Positions 1-11,882 of a stretch of DNA of 64,000 nt are shown here, piece after piece (the first letter of the stretch is position 1; each line of letters begins with the position of its first letter). Below the pieces are notes generated by a model. The model made no database searches, had not been told where the DNA came from, and saw only the letters and a program-made list of their open reading frames with translations. The position numbers and the translations under genes were made by a program. Source of the DNA: Desmodesmus armatus (lineage: Eukaryota > Chlorophyta > Chlorophyceae > Sphaeropleales > Scenedesmaceae); the NCBI GenBank assembly GCA_007449985.2, contig VIIQ02000354.1:1-64000 (forward strand), written 5' to 3'.

Positions 1-141
1 ACACACACACCACACCCACACAAACATTTACGAATCCGTCTGTTGTGCCCTGCCCCACCTTCACCCCCCCCCCCTCCCCTCTCGCAGGTCCTCCCATCCA
101 CCACTTCGATCTTTACAGACTCGATCAACCCCAGCAGCAGC

Positions 142-176
<35 letters not shown>

Positions 177-452
177 CATTGGCCGCCTGGACCTTCCATC
201 CAGTTTCAAATCTGCTGTCTCACTCATTGAGTGGCCTGAGCGCCTCCCTCACTCTATGACCCACAGCAGCGGCTGGAAGTGTGGATAGAGGCTCTTGACA
301 GCAGCAGTAGCAGTGGCAGCAGCAGCAGCAGCAATGGCGGCTCTGAAAAGCAGCAGCAGCAGGAGCAGCAGCAGCGGTGGACGGCGTGGTCATACCCTTG
401 CCCGATGCAGCAGCACCAGCAGCAGGAGGGGCCCACAGCACAGCAGGCTTAG

Positions 453-575
453 AGGGGTGCAGATGGTATTGAGGATACTAACAGTGGAAGTGACAGTAAC
501 ATTGACAGTTATGATGACAGTTACAGTGACAGTGACGAGGCTGATTGTTTTGCTGACAGTAGGGTGCGAGGGTAG
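453..575 (+). CDS. Possible 3' end of an acidic Ser/Asp-rich protein
   Basis: The frame starting after a TAG at 450-452 encodes about 40 residues: a Gly-Ala-Asp start, then a run rich in Ser-Asp pairs (NSGSDSNIDSYDDSYSDSDE), ending at TAG 573-575. Acidic SD tracts are common as coding low-complexity tails, so this could be the last exon of a gene that starts outside the window. Against it, the DNA is also a degenerate GACAGT repeat, which gives the same reading by chance. No function can be assigned. Confidence 0.25.
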   Translation, partial: RGADGIEDTNSGSDSNIDSYDDSYSDSDEADCFADSRVRG

Positions 576-638
576 AGCTGGTGGCATATGGAAGTAGGGT
601 GGCAGCAGCGGCTGCAGCAGCTGCAGAGGGAACTGGTT

Positions 639-707
<69 letters not shown>
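639..707 (+). repeat. (CAG)23 microsatellite
   Basis: Twenty-three perfect CAG copies. All frames are open through it, so it does not show coding by itself. The flanks are copies of each other: a GACAGTAGGGTG motif followed by GCTGGTGGC and CAG repeats occurs both near 558-616 and near 712-775, so the run lies between two halves of a local duplication. Confidence 0.9.
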
Positions 708-708
<1 letters not shown>

Positions 709-1014
709 GCTGACAGTAGGGTGTGGCTGGTGGCGCATGGAGTGCTTCAGCAGCAGCAGCAGCAGCAGTTTTGACGGCAGAGTGACGTGCATGGTACAAC
801 CACCTGTCTGCAGGATCCTTTGGCGGGAACTTGTACTAAGGGGGAACTATCATCAGGGTGTTTGAGGCGTCCCTCATTGGTGTGAGGCTGTGCCTCGGTC
901 CCCGACACTCGGCTTTACTCGGCTGCCAACGGTCACACGGGTGTGGCCAGCAGGAGGGGGGCACCCCCCCCCCGGGGAACCTTAACAAATTGAAGTCCCA
1001 AACACTCTCCCATA

Positions 1015-1213
1015 CGGTAGCTAGGTGGTGCTCTCCACACTGAATGAACGTTGCAGACTGTGAGGGACGACAAATGCAGAAGCGAGGGGGAGGTGCCACC
1101 CCGGAGGGGACATAGGAGGGTTGGAAAGGGGTGAAGGTGGCGAGGAGCATGGGACCGCTGGGCGGTGCTCTCACACTGGATGAACTTGGTGGACTGTGAG
1201 GGAAGACACATGC
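1015..1213 (+). repeat. Two diverged direct repeats of about 62 bp
   Basis: Segments 1015-1080 and 1152-1213 align along their length (GGTGCTCTC..CACAC, TGAATGAAC/TGGATGAAC, GACTGTGAGGGA, ATGCAG). Both end at ATGCAG. They resemble the diverged splice-edge copies found in the genes downstream, but no intact parent exon was found here. Confidence 0.6.
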
Positions 1214-2569
1214 AGCCGGGGGGGGGGGGGGGTGGTCCAAGGTTTCTGGAGTATCTGTTGCATCATGAAGTGAACTGTCACAGGACCAAGTCGATGTTTC
1301 TCAGCACTGGTGAGTCGGCAAGGGGGGCGAGGTGGGAGGGAGGAGGGAGGGGGGGGTGGGGGGTGGGGGTGGGTGGGTGGGTGATGGGTGGTGGTGGTGG
1401 TGGTGGTGGGGGAGGGGTGTCAAGGTTTCCGGGGTATCTGTTGGGGTGACGGTCTTAGCAATGAGGTTCTGACATACTCCCTCGCCTGTGCTGCTAGCCG
1501 AAAATCATGTCTGGTTTGGCTGGCCAGTCACATGGCAAGGCAGCTGGGGAGTCAGGCTAGCGTGCAAAGCATCCAGCTGCAGGGAAAACTAATTTGTCAC
1601 ACGTAGTATGTAAATACAGCGACAGTGCACCCGTTGACCAGTGCTCTTGTGTGTCAAATGCAAAAAAGAAACCTCGACGAGTTGTAAGCTGGTGCCTAAG
1701 CGGCGATTCTGTGCCCCACGCACGTAGACTGTGCATCTTGACTCGATAGTGGCATTCTGATCGATCGAAGATTGCTGCCCAACTACCTCGACCCAGCTCT
1801 ACGTTGAGGGAAACAGAACAGCAGCACAGGCGCAGGGATTGCAGCTTCAAAGGCGGTAAATGTGAGTGATGCACGCAATTGAGCGTTGAACGTAGGGCTT
1901 CCCGGAGTTGGAGCATGGCAGCATCTCGCAGGAGTTTTCCTCCCATCAACACCTGACCACCCTGGGCCCTGCTGCTACGGCTCTGCTGTTTACGTAAACA
2001 GCATAACACATCGTAAAGTATCACTCCTAACTGCAGCAGTTCAGCCAGGGTGCTGCTGTTTGTTCAGGGGGTCAGGCAGAGAGTAGACTGTTGAGCAGCA
2101 GGGGGGTTGGGGCTGTGATCCAACATCATGGCTGCTGCTGCATTGCTCCGTACCTCTAAACACGTTCTCTCACGATCAAACTTGCATGCTGGCAGGCGTT
2201 GGGTGTGGTGGGTGCACCGCCAGCAGCAGAAACAGCCCGCCAGACACAAAGCAGTTGACCTGCGCTCGTAACAGCTGTGCAGGCATGTATGCATGCACCA
2301 ACATACGATCCACCGACCACACATTACGTCATTTTTCGCCCTTTGCTTCCCCTGCTGTCCCTCCCCTCTTCCTGCTGTCTTCCCTCCAACCAACCTACCC
2401 ATGCAGCAGTTACAGTTACAGACAGCACCCCTCAGCCAGCGGTTACCAACCGACACCTCAGCACGCTCCAGCACAGTCACTGTCCTGCAGGACACTCCGC
2501 ATGCGCGCCCATGCAGCCCTCCTGCACCCTTCATCTGTCCTGCAGCAGCAGTGAACTCCAGCACAGCGC

Positions 2570-2808
2570 ATGAAGCGATCCCTATATGGACCAACAGCTG
2601 CTGCTGCTGTTACAGCAGCAGGCAGCACGTGCAGAGCTGCTGCTGCTCGTGCTGTCACACCAGACTCACCAGCAGCAGCAGCAGCAGCAGCAGCGGGTGA
2701 CGCCAGCGCGGGTGACACCAGCGGCAGCAGCAGCAGCAGCCCAGTGAGCCCCAGCAGCACCTGCTGCACTGTGATCACTGCTGCTGACGGCCACAAGGGG
2801 CACCTTGT

Positions 2809-2841
<33 letters not shown>

Positions 2842-3726
2842 CAAGTGCCAAAAGCAGTTGGATCAATCTGCAGCAGCAGCGACAGAGTCAGAGGTGTCAA
2901 CAAGGGATTGCCTGACACTTGCAGATAGTAATGGCTCGAACCCAGCTGTTGCTGCTGCTGATGGTGTCGATGAAGCCAGCAGCAGGCACAGCAATACACC
3001 AGTAGCAGCAGCAGGTGCTGCGGCAGCAGGGGCATTAGCAGGAGGCAGTACAGCTGGTGCAGTGGCAAACGGTGAGTTGGTTTGATCGAAGGGCGGAAGG
3101 GCGAGTTGATTGCATGGCTGCCGGTTTGGTTAGGTGGTGAGGTTCATTGTGGTGTGGTGTGTGTAGCCGGGGGAGGAGGGGGGGGGGTATAACACAGTGC
3201 GTGGGGGCTCTGCCAAGCTGCCAGTAGGCGCTGTGGGTTGGCTGGTTTGTGGGTAGGTGGTGAAGTGGTGCTGGAGTGTTGGTTGGTTGATTGGCTTGTG
3301 GGTGGTGGTGGTGGTGGGGGGGGGGGGGGTGTGTGCAGTGCGGGGGTGGGGGTGTAGGGGTGTCACACCCCAAGCTTGTGACAAGCCAATCCCCCCCCCC
3401 CCCCCCCCCTTGCACCCCCACACCCCCACATCCACTTATAGATGTGTTGATTGCTTGTGGGTGGGTGGTTGGTTGAGGTCTTTGTGCAGCAGCCGACACA
3501 CATCCCCCCCACCCTCCGCCGTCCCTCCTCAGCAGCGGCACAGAAACGAAGCTGTGCATTGAGGTTCCTGTCCACTCTCCCTTCCTTTACAGCCACTTCA
3601 ACTCAGACACTGAAACACACCGCAATGCAACCAGCACCCCCCCCCCCCGTGCTGCTCAAATGCTGCTCTGCCTGTGCAGTCCCCCTTCCATTCAAGTTTG
3701 GTGCGGTGCCGAGTGCAGCCCCTCCT

Positions 3727-3761
<35 letters not shown>

Positions 3762-4091
3762 CCGCACAATTCCACTGCAGCAGCAGCCTGCCAGCCTTGC
3801 GGATGCCGATGCACCACCTGCTGCTGCCTCTGCTGCTGCCACACCCGCTGCTGTTGCTGGTGGTGGTGAGGACACAGCTTCCCCAGCAGCAGTAACAGCA
3901 GCAGCAGCAGCAGCGGCGGGTGACACCACAGCACTGATAGGATCACAGCAGCAGCAGCAGCAGCACGACACTGCTTTTGTCAGCAATCACTCTGCGCAAC
4001 CCTCAGCCGAAGAAGCAGCAGCGACAGCACCAGCAGCAGCTGCGGTGACCTCTTCTACTGTCACCCCTGCTCCCGGTGCGCAACAACAACC

Positions 4092-4127
<36 letters not shown>

Positions 4128-4464
4128 GGACGCCTGGCAGCAGTACATTGCTGCCTGTTGGGAGCCGCAGCTGGCAGCAGTGTTGGGCAGGGACTGGAGG
4201 GCTGGGTGTCCCTCAGAGGTGGCTGCAATGCTGGTGTGGTCTGCACTGCAGCAGCAGCAGCAGCAGCAGCAGCCGGTGTGCAGTGCAGCAGCAGGAGCAG
4301 CGGCAGGCGGCCAGGGGCTGAGGAGTGACACCAGGAGTGACACCACAGCAGCGGCACCGGCAAGCAAGGCATCACAAGCAGCAGCAGCAGCAGCAGCAGA
4401 TACGTCTCCTGTTGCTGACAACATCAGCAGCATCAGCGAAGCACCAGCGGGACCAGCAGGGTCC

Positions 4465-4501
<37 letters not shown>

Positions 4502-5109
4502 GTGTTGACTCTACTGGGGCAGCAGCAGCAGGCGCGTACGCAGCGCCGACGATAGCAGCAGCAGCTGCAGGGGGCGACAGCAGCAGCTCACCGCCACAGC
4601 AGCAGCAGCAGCAGCAGCAGGGCCCTGCTTCCTTGGCCATGTCTGTCATCCCCCCAGCACTGCTTCCCAGCTACCACGCCTTCGTTAATGCAGTGTGGGG
4701 TTTTACACCCGCGGGGCAGACAGGGTTAGCCCGCAGCAGTTGCTCGGGCCAGGGTATAGCCCCCACACAATGCTGCCACCACCCCCTCCCCAAGGGTATA
4801 GCCTGGGGTTTGGGGCCGCACCCTCTGGTGCTGCTGCTGCTGCTGTGCCGAGTTTCCCTCTGGTTCCTGCAGCTGTCGGTGGCTCCCAGCAGCAGCAGCA
4901 GCATCAGCAGCAGCAGGGTGTGCTGACGTTTGGGGGCGGCAGCAATGCTGGTGCAGCAGCAGCAGCAGCAGCGGCGGCGGCGGCTGGTGACGGCGGCGGC
5001 GGCTGCAGCAGCAGCGTCAGCAGCAGCATGGCGGCGGCTAGTCCCACTAAGCGTAAAAGCAGGCACACTGTCAGGCGAACCAACAACAGCCTTGCAGCTG
5101 CATCGCAAA

Positions 5110-5154
<45 letters not shown>

Positions 5155-5946
5155 TCCGATTGCAGGAGCTGATGCTGCTGCTTGCAGTCAGCTCAGTGCT
5201 GCTGTCCCTGCAGTCATTGGCAGCAGTGGCATCTGCTCCGCTGCTGCTGCTGCTGGTAGTGTGTTCAGCAGCAGCAGCAGTGCACTGCCGGTAGGCACCC
5301 CCCTAGATTTTGCAATGGAGCTTCAGCAACAGCTGGCAACGCAACTGATGGGGGTCACGTCAGCAGCAGCAGCAGCATCTTCTGCAGCAGCAGCTGCAGC
5401 TGCCGCCGCCGCTGCTGCCACCGGCAGCAATGGCAGCAGTGTACAACAGCAGCAGCAGCAGCAGGGTGGTGGTGAGGGGACGGTGGAGCATGCTGCATTG
5501 ATAGCAGAACATGCGGAGCTGTCTCAACAGCTACAGCTGCTGCAGCAGTTGAATCAGTCGCTGCAGGATACTGTCATTAGCATGTTGGCACGCCCACAGC
5601 TTCAGACCAGCAGCAGCAGCAGCAGGTGGAGGGCGGCGGCTGCCACACACAGCAGCAGCAGCAGCAGCAGCAGGGTGTGGCAGCGTCTGGTGGCCCCAGT
5701 ACTGCTGCTGCTTCTGCTGCTGCTGCTGCTGCTGCTGTTGCTCCCTTCTGGAGGCTGTCTGGGCACCTGTCCTGGGGGTACAACCAGCAGCAGCAGCAGC
5801 AGTGCCAGCTGCCGGCAGCGCAGCCGTCAGCAGCAGCAGCAGCAGCAGCAGTACTGCGGGGGTTGCTGGAGGTCAGCTTCTGACCCCTGTGCCACTCTCA
5901 TCCGTCTCTCAAGGGGGTGACAGTCTTCAGGGGCAGCAAGGAGGCC

Positions 5947-5979
<33 letters not shown>

Positions 5980-8900
5980 TTGGCGGCTGTAGTGGTCCCA
6001 CTGCAGCCGCCATTGCTGCCGCCAGTGCTGCCATGATGTCTGCTGCTGGCAACTTGGCGGCTGGTCGGTCACCCTGGGTGTTCCCGCCGCCGCCTGACTG
6101 GGGCCAGCAGGGGGCGCAAGCAAACCTCTCAGCATCTGCAGCAGCAGCAGCGGCGGCTGGCAGCAATGCCGGCAGCAGTCACTCGGGTGACACCAGTGCG
6201 CAAAGCCAGCAGCAGCAGCAGCAGCAGCAGCAGTTGCTGCAGGGCCTGTCTGCCGTCATGAACCAAGTGCTGGGCACTTCCCGTCCTCAGCAGCAGCAGC
6301 AGCAGCAGCAGCAGCCGTCGCTGCCGCCTGGCAGCAGTGGCAGCAATGGCGGGGTTTTGGCAGCAGTGGGGCAGCAGAGCCCTGGGGGTCTCACTCCCCT
6401 GCATGTTGCAGCAGCAGCAGGAAGGGTGGATGTGGTTAGTTGGCTTCTGTGGTCAGGGGCTGATATTACTGCACAGCTTCAGTTGGGGGGTCCGATTGAC
6501 ACTGCGGTAGAGCGTAGTATTGTAGCAGTAGCAGCGGGTGCGTCACCGGCGGAAGCAGCAGCAGCAGCAGCTGCTGATAATGTGGGTGCGGCGGCGGTGC
6601 TGGCAGCTGCAGCAGAGGCACCCGAAGTGTTGTTGCAGCAGCAGCAGCAGCAGCAGCAGCAGGCCAAGCGGCAGCGCAAGTCGGTGGATGGCAATGCAGA
6701 GCCACACGTACAGCAGCAGCAGCAGCAGCAGCTGCTGCTGCTGCAGTCGCCGCCTCAGGAGCAGCAGCAGCAGCAGCCGCTGCTGCCAGCGGCAGCAATG
6801 GCGGGTTGGGCGGTTGGTGGCGACGGCGGCATCGACAGTCGAGGTGCTACTGCGCTGCACTTGGCTGCTGCTTTTGGGAGGGTTGATGTGATACAAGCGC
6901 TGCTGTCGTCTGGAGGGCTTGATGTGAATGCTGTTACGGGCCAAGGGTTGACTGCGCTGCATGTGGCGTGCAGGATGGGGCAAGCAGGTGCGTGAGAGAT
7001 CTGTGTGTTTTGGTTTGTGGTGTTTTTGGTTTGTGGTGTTCATGTTGTTTGGGGTGCTCATGTTGGTATGACGCGTGCTTGCTTTGGAGGGGGGGTGCGT
7101 GGGTGGGCGGGGGCTGCTTGGCATGCTTGGTGTTTGGATTCAGGTTTTGGGTAGAAAATGGACATACAACTCCAACATGCTGCTGCTGCCACTGATCACT
7201 CAGGCGCGTTACGATACAAAAGGGGGTGTATCGAAATCTTTCATTCTTTTGTCCAGTGCTGGCTGGTGTTCAGCTGTCGCTGCCGGATGGTGGCGGGTCC
7301 CCCCCCCCCCCCTGCACATCTCACGAACTCCCCTCCCTCCACACACACATGCTTGTGCAACACATTCTCTGCACACCCACTGCTGCTGCTGCTGCTGCTG
7401 CTGCTCCTGCTGCTGCTGCTGCTGCTGCGCAGGTGCTGTTTCAGTGCTGGCCCGTGCTGCTAGTGTTCAGCTGTCGCTGCCAGATGGTGGTGGGTCCACC
7501 CCGCTGTACCCCCCCCCCTGCACATCTCACGAACCCCGCTCCCTCCACACACACATGCTTGTGCAACACATTCTCTGCACACCCACTGCTGCTGCTGCTG
7601 CTGCTGCTGCTGTTCTACACAGGTGCTGTTTCAGTGCTGGCACGGGCCCCAGGGGTGCAGCTGTTGCTGCCGGATGGTGGGGGGTCCACCCCGCTGCACC
7701 ATGCTGCTGCTGCTGGCTGTTGTCACGTGGTGGAGGTGCTGTGGCCTGTGGCAGGGGTGGCACTGGATGCAGGTATGTTCGCGAGAGAGGGGGGGGGCTT
7801 CTTACAGTGTCTGCAAAGCAGCCTGTTTCCCTTGGTGTGTGAGTCAGGTCGCTGTGTGTGTGTGGGGGGGGGTGCTGTGGCCTGTCACAGGGGTGGTACT
7901 CGATGCAGGTGGGTCTTTTACGCGGGTGGCGGGGGGGGGGGGGGCATCTGTGCAAAGGAGAGCGAGCTGCTCACATTGTCTGCAATCGATCATGTTGCTT
8001 CTGATGTGTATCAGGCCCGTGTGGACGCGGGGGCGCGGGGTGGGGGGTGGGGGGTAGGTGAGGGAAAGGGGGGGGGGGTCCACCCCGCTGCACCATGCTG
8101 CTGCTGCTGCTGTTGTCACGTGGTTGAGGTGCTGTGGCCTGTGGCAGGGGTTGCACTCGATGCAGGTATGTTTTTTGTGTGTCAGCGTGTGCGCGCGCGG
8201 GGGGTGGGGGAGGGGGGGGTGGCTTGCTCGGCTTGTGCCCCTCTTTCACTTGCTCAGCTCGTCTCCTCTGTCGTGCCGTGACAGTTGACGCTGCCGGGCA
8301 CACGGCACTTCACGTTGCGGCCGCGACCAGGCACGTCCAAGTGGTGGGCCCCATCAACCCAGTGCCCCCCGCTTGTGTTGAACCAGTTCTGCACATGTGC
8401 TCACCTGTCGCACCCACTCTCCTTGCCTCAATCTGTCTTGCCTCAACAGTTGACGCTGCTGGGCGCACGGCGCTGCACTTGGCGGCCGCGGCCGGCCACG
8501 TACAAGTAGTAGGCCGCCTCATTATCGCCGGCGCGGCCATCAACCGAGCCGACATAAATGGCATGACGCCGCTGCACCTTGCCGCCTACAACGGCCACAC
8601 ATCGGTGCTCGACAAGCTCATGCTTGCCGGGGCTGACGCCGACGCGCCGGTGGCGGCGGCTGCGCCGCCGGACGGCGCGGCGGCTGCGACGGCTGCCGGC
8701 GGCCGGGAGGCGGCGGCGGTGGCCGCTGCGGCAGCTGCGGCGGCTGGCGGCGGCTGGCTGCCAGGGGCGGTACTGGCGGCTGGGGCTGTGCGGCTGACGC
8801 AGGATGGTGCGCTAGAGTGGGCGGGCCTACCGGCGGAGGTGCCGCCTGAAGAGCCGCAGGAGAGTGAGAACACCTGCGGCGGCTGTGATGAGGCCGCTGC

Positions 8901-11832
8901 ACCTACGGCGGCTGTCGCCACAACTGACGCTGCAGCAGATGGCGCGGACATCAGCGATGGCTGCGGCGGTGGCGGCAGCACGCGCAGCAGCGCTGCACCG
9001 CCGTTGTGGCCGGACGCCGAGGTGGTGAGCCTGCAGGGCTGCACCGCGCTGCATCTGGCGGCTGCAGGCTGTCAGCCGGCCGTGGTGCAGTGGCTGCTGG
9101 AGGTGGCCGGGGCGCGCGCGGCGGCTACGGACGGCGCCGGCGCGGCGCCCTAGCCGTCGCAGCCGCCGCCGGCTGTGTTGAGTGCTGCCGGCTGCTTGTG
9201 GACGCCGACGGCTGCGACGGCTGCGACGACGGCGCGGACGACCTGCAGCGTGAGGAGTGCCCGGCCAGCCGCCGGCAGCAGCGGGTGCTGCGGGCGGACA
9301 AGCTGGGGCGCACGGCGCTGCACATGGCCGCGCTGTGTGGCAATATGCCCACATGGGAGTTTGTGCTTGGGGCCGCGTTTGGGCCGTTGATCGAGCCCGG
9401 CGGCGCGCTCGATGCCGACGCGCATGCGGTGGCGGCTGAGGGCATCGTTGCTTCTGGTGTTGCCGCCGGCGGCCGCACCGTCTTCCACTATGCCTGCCAG
9501 GTGAGACGGCAGTTTGGTCTGGTTGTCTTGGGGTCGGTGTTAGCTTGGAGTTGAACTCAGCTTACTGAGTCCCTAGTGATTGTGGCTTGGCCCACCACGG
9601 GGCGTAGTGGGTGCCCTACCTCACTTTTGTTCCTCACCTTGACCACCGTTTGCTCTCATCACATGCCATTCCCTTTAGGATGGGGACTACAACCTGGTGA
9701 ACGCCGTACTGAATCTTGTTCTTGGGGAGTGGACGCTGCCAAGCTTAGTACTGCACTTCATCTCAATTTATGAACCCAACCTTGACAGCCCTTTGCTCTC
9801 ATCTTGTACCCTTCCCTGTTGGGCGGTGACTACACTCTGGTCAACTCAGTCCTAGACCTCGTGCTTAGGGAGTGAATGCTGCCAAGCTGCCAGAGCCTAG
9901 GGATGGTGGCTTATTCAACCATAGGGTTTGACCCCAGCAGGAAATGTTCACTACGCGTGTGCCAACTATCTTTCCCTTGTGCGTTGCAGGGTGGCGACTA
10001 CAACCTAGTCAACTCCGTACTGGATCTAGTATTGGGAGAGTGGATGCTGCCAAGCTGCGAGCGCCGCGCCTACTGGGTGCCGTATGGGGAGCTTCCCCCA
10101 CCGCCCAAGGGCAGTGCAACAGCTGGGGCGGTGCCATTACCTAGTAGTGCTGTTGCCGGTGCTGCGGAATGGGTGATGGCACGGGATGAGAACGGACGGC
10201 TGGCATGGCATGTGGCTGCAGAACAGGTGCGTGTAGTCTTGTGGTTGCTGGTGTATCTGTAGGGGATGGGGGGGGGGGTGTTAGTGTAGTTGTCTGTGTT
10301 TTCATGCGTTGTTGCGTCACCGTTCGTACTGGGTTTCCTACGGGGAGTTGCCCCCACCGCCCAAGGGGTGCGCCACAGCCGGGGCGGTGCCACTGCCCAA
10401 CACTGCGGTGAAGGGTGCTGCGAAATGGGTGATGGCGCGGGATGAGAATGGCGGCTGGCGTGGCACATCGCGGCAGAGCAGGTGCGTGATGTTCGTGGTC
10501 TTATGTGTGTGGGGGGATAGGGAGGGTAGGGGTACATGCTTTGAGTTGTGTTGCCTTTGCGTACATGCTTTGTTACGATGTCGTGCGTACTGGGTGCCAT
10601 ACGGGGAGCTGCCCCCACCGCCAAAGGCCAGTCCAACGGCCGGGGCGGTGCCGCTGCCGACAGTGCAGTGAAGGTGCTGCGGAGTGGGTTATGGCGCGGG
10701 ACGACAATGGGCGGCTGGCGTGGCATGTCGCAGCGGAGCACCCCCACCCCTCACTTTCCCTGGTTAGTCAATCACATGGTGGTTGCAACTTTGTTTCCTG
10801 CTGTTTTCTTGCCTAACGCAGGGCCATAGCGCTGTGCTGCAGCATCTGTGGGAGTCCGCCTACCCGGCGACATCGACATTGCAGACGCCCACGGGGCGAC
10901 GGCACTGCACCTGGCAGCTGCTGGCAGCCACTATGCTGCTGTGAACACCCTGCTGGACTTGGATGCTGAACCGGATTTGGTGTCAAAACACGGCCTGCAG
11001 GTGGGTGGGTGGGGGGGAAGGGGGGGGGGAGGGGAGGGGAGCAGGGGGGGGGGCAGGGGGGGGGGGCAATGTAGGTGCCAGGGGGGGGGGGATGCACCTG
11101 GCAGCTGCAGGCAGGGTGGGGGGGGGGGGGGGGGTGAAGGGGGGGGGGGTAGTTTGTCCAGGCCGCATATGGGGCCAGGCGGACGGGCGGGCGGGGAAGG
11201 GGGGGTGGGGGGTGGGAGCATCGGGCGGCAGCTGGCAGCCACTACGCTGCTGTGAAGACGCTGCTGGATTTGGATGCAGAATAGGATCTGGTGACAAAAC
11301 ACGGCCTGCAGGTATGACACATGTGGGTGGGGGGCAGGGGGTGGGGGGCGGCAGTGGTGGTGGTTGTCGCAGTCCCCCCCACTCTCACCTTAGTTTTGCT
11401 CCACTCTTACTTGGCTTCTTCTCCACTCGCGTAGTGAACCCCATGCCTGGTGCCTTGACTCTGTGCTTCTGCCATCACCGATGCTTCTGCTTTCATCCTA
11501 TGTTCCAGCTTCACTGTCAGGACAGATTTTTGACACAACCCCTGCTGCATTGCTGCTGTTCCCTGCAGACGCCCGCTCACTGTGCAGTGCGCCTTGGTAT
11601 TCTCAGCTAATGCCTCCTCCCCTACTACTACTTGTGTACAGATTGGCGGGGGGAGGGGGGGTACACTTGGATACCTTCAACGCCGGGCGGTACTCTCTAC
11701 ACATTTCTGAAACAACCCCCAATGGATTTTCTGGTGTCACTATGACTGATTGCGCTGTTACTTTCGCTGCTGTCCCCTGCAGACGCCCGCCCACTGTGCT
11801 GCTGCTGGGGGAGTGCTCCAGCTGGTGCCAGC

Positions 11833-11882
<50 letters not shown>

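Larger units (their letters stand above)
1..2569. other. CAG-rich 5' flank, no firm gene
   Basis: The first 25 bases are a degenerate CA repeat, so the window probably starts inside an intron or spacer. Short CAG runs occur near 131-175, 300-380 and 757-775. A possible exon follows the acceptor-like CTCTCGCAG near 80-88, but three frames are open across its CAG run and I cannot choose one. From 1241 to 2400 I see no reliable coding signal; the 155-residue minus-strand frame at 1557-2024 has no recognisable motif. The stretch 2402-2551 reads as a Ser/Gln/Pro-rich peptide in the same frame as the ankyrin gene's first exon but is cut off by a TGA at 2552-2554. It may be a missing 5' exon of that gene. 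Confidence 0.5.

Noticed and set aside
1557..2024. 155-residue minus-strand frame as a gene
   Set aside because: No domain, no signal peptide and no splice-supported extension; length is within what chance allows at this GC content.
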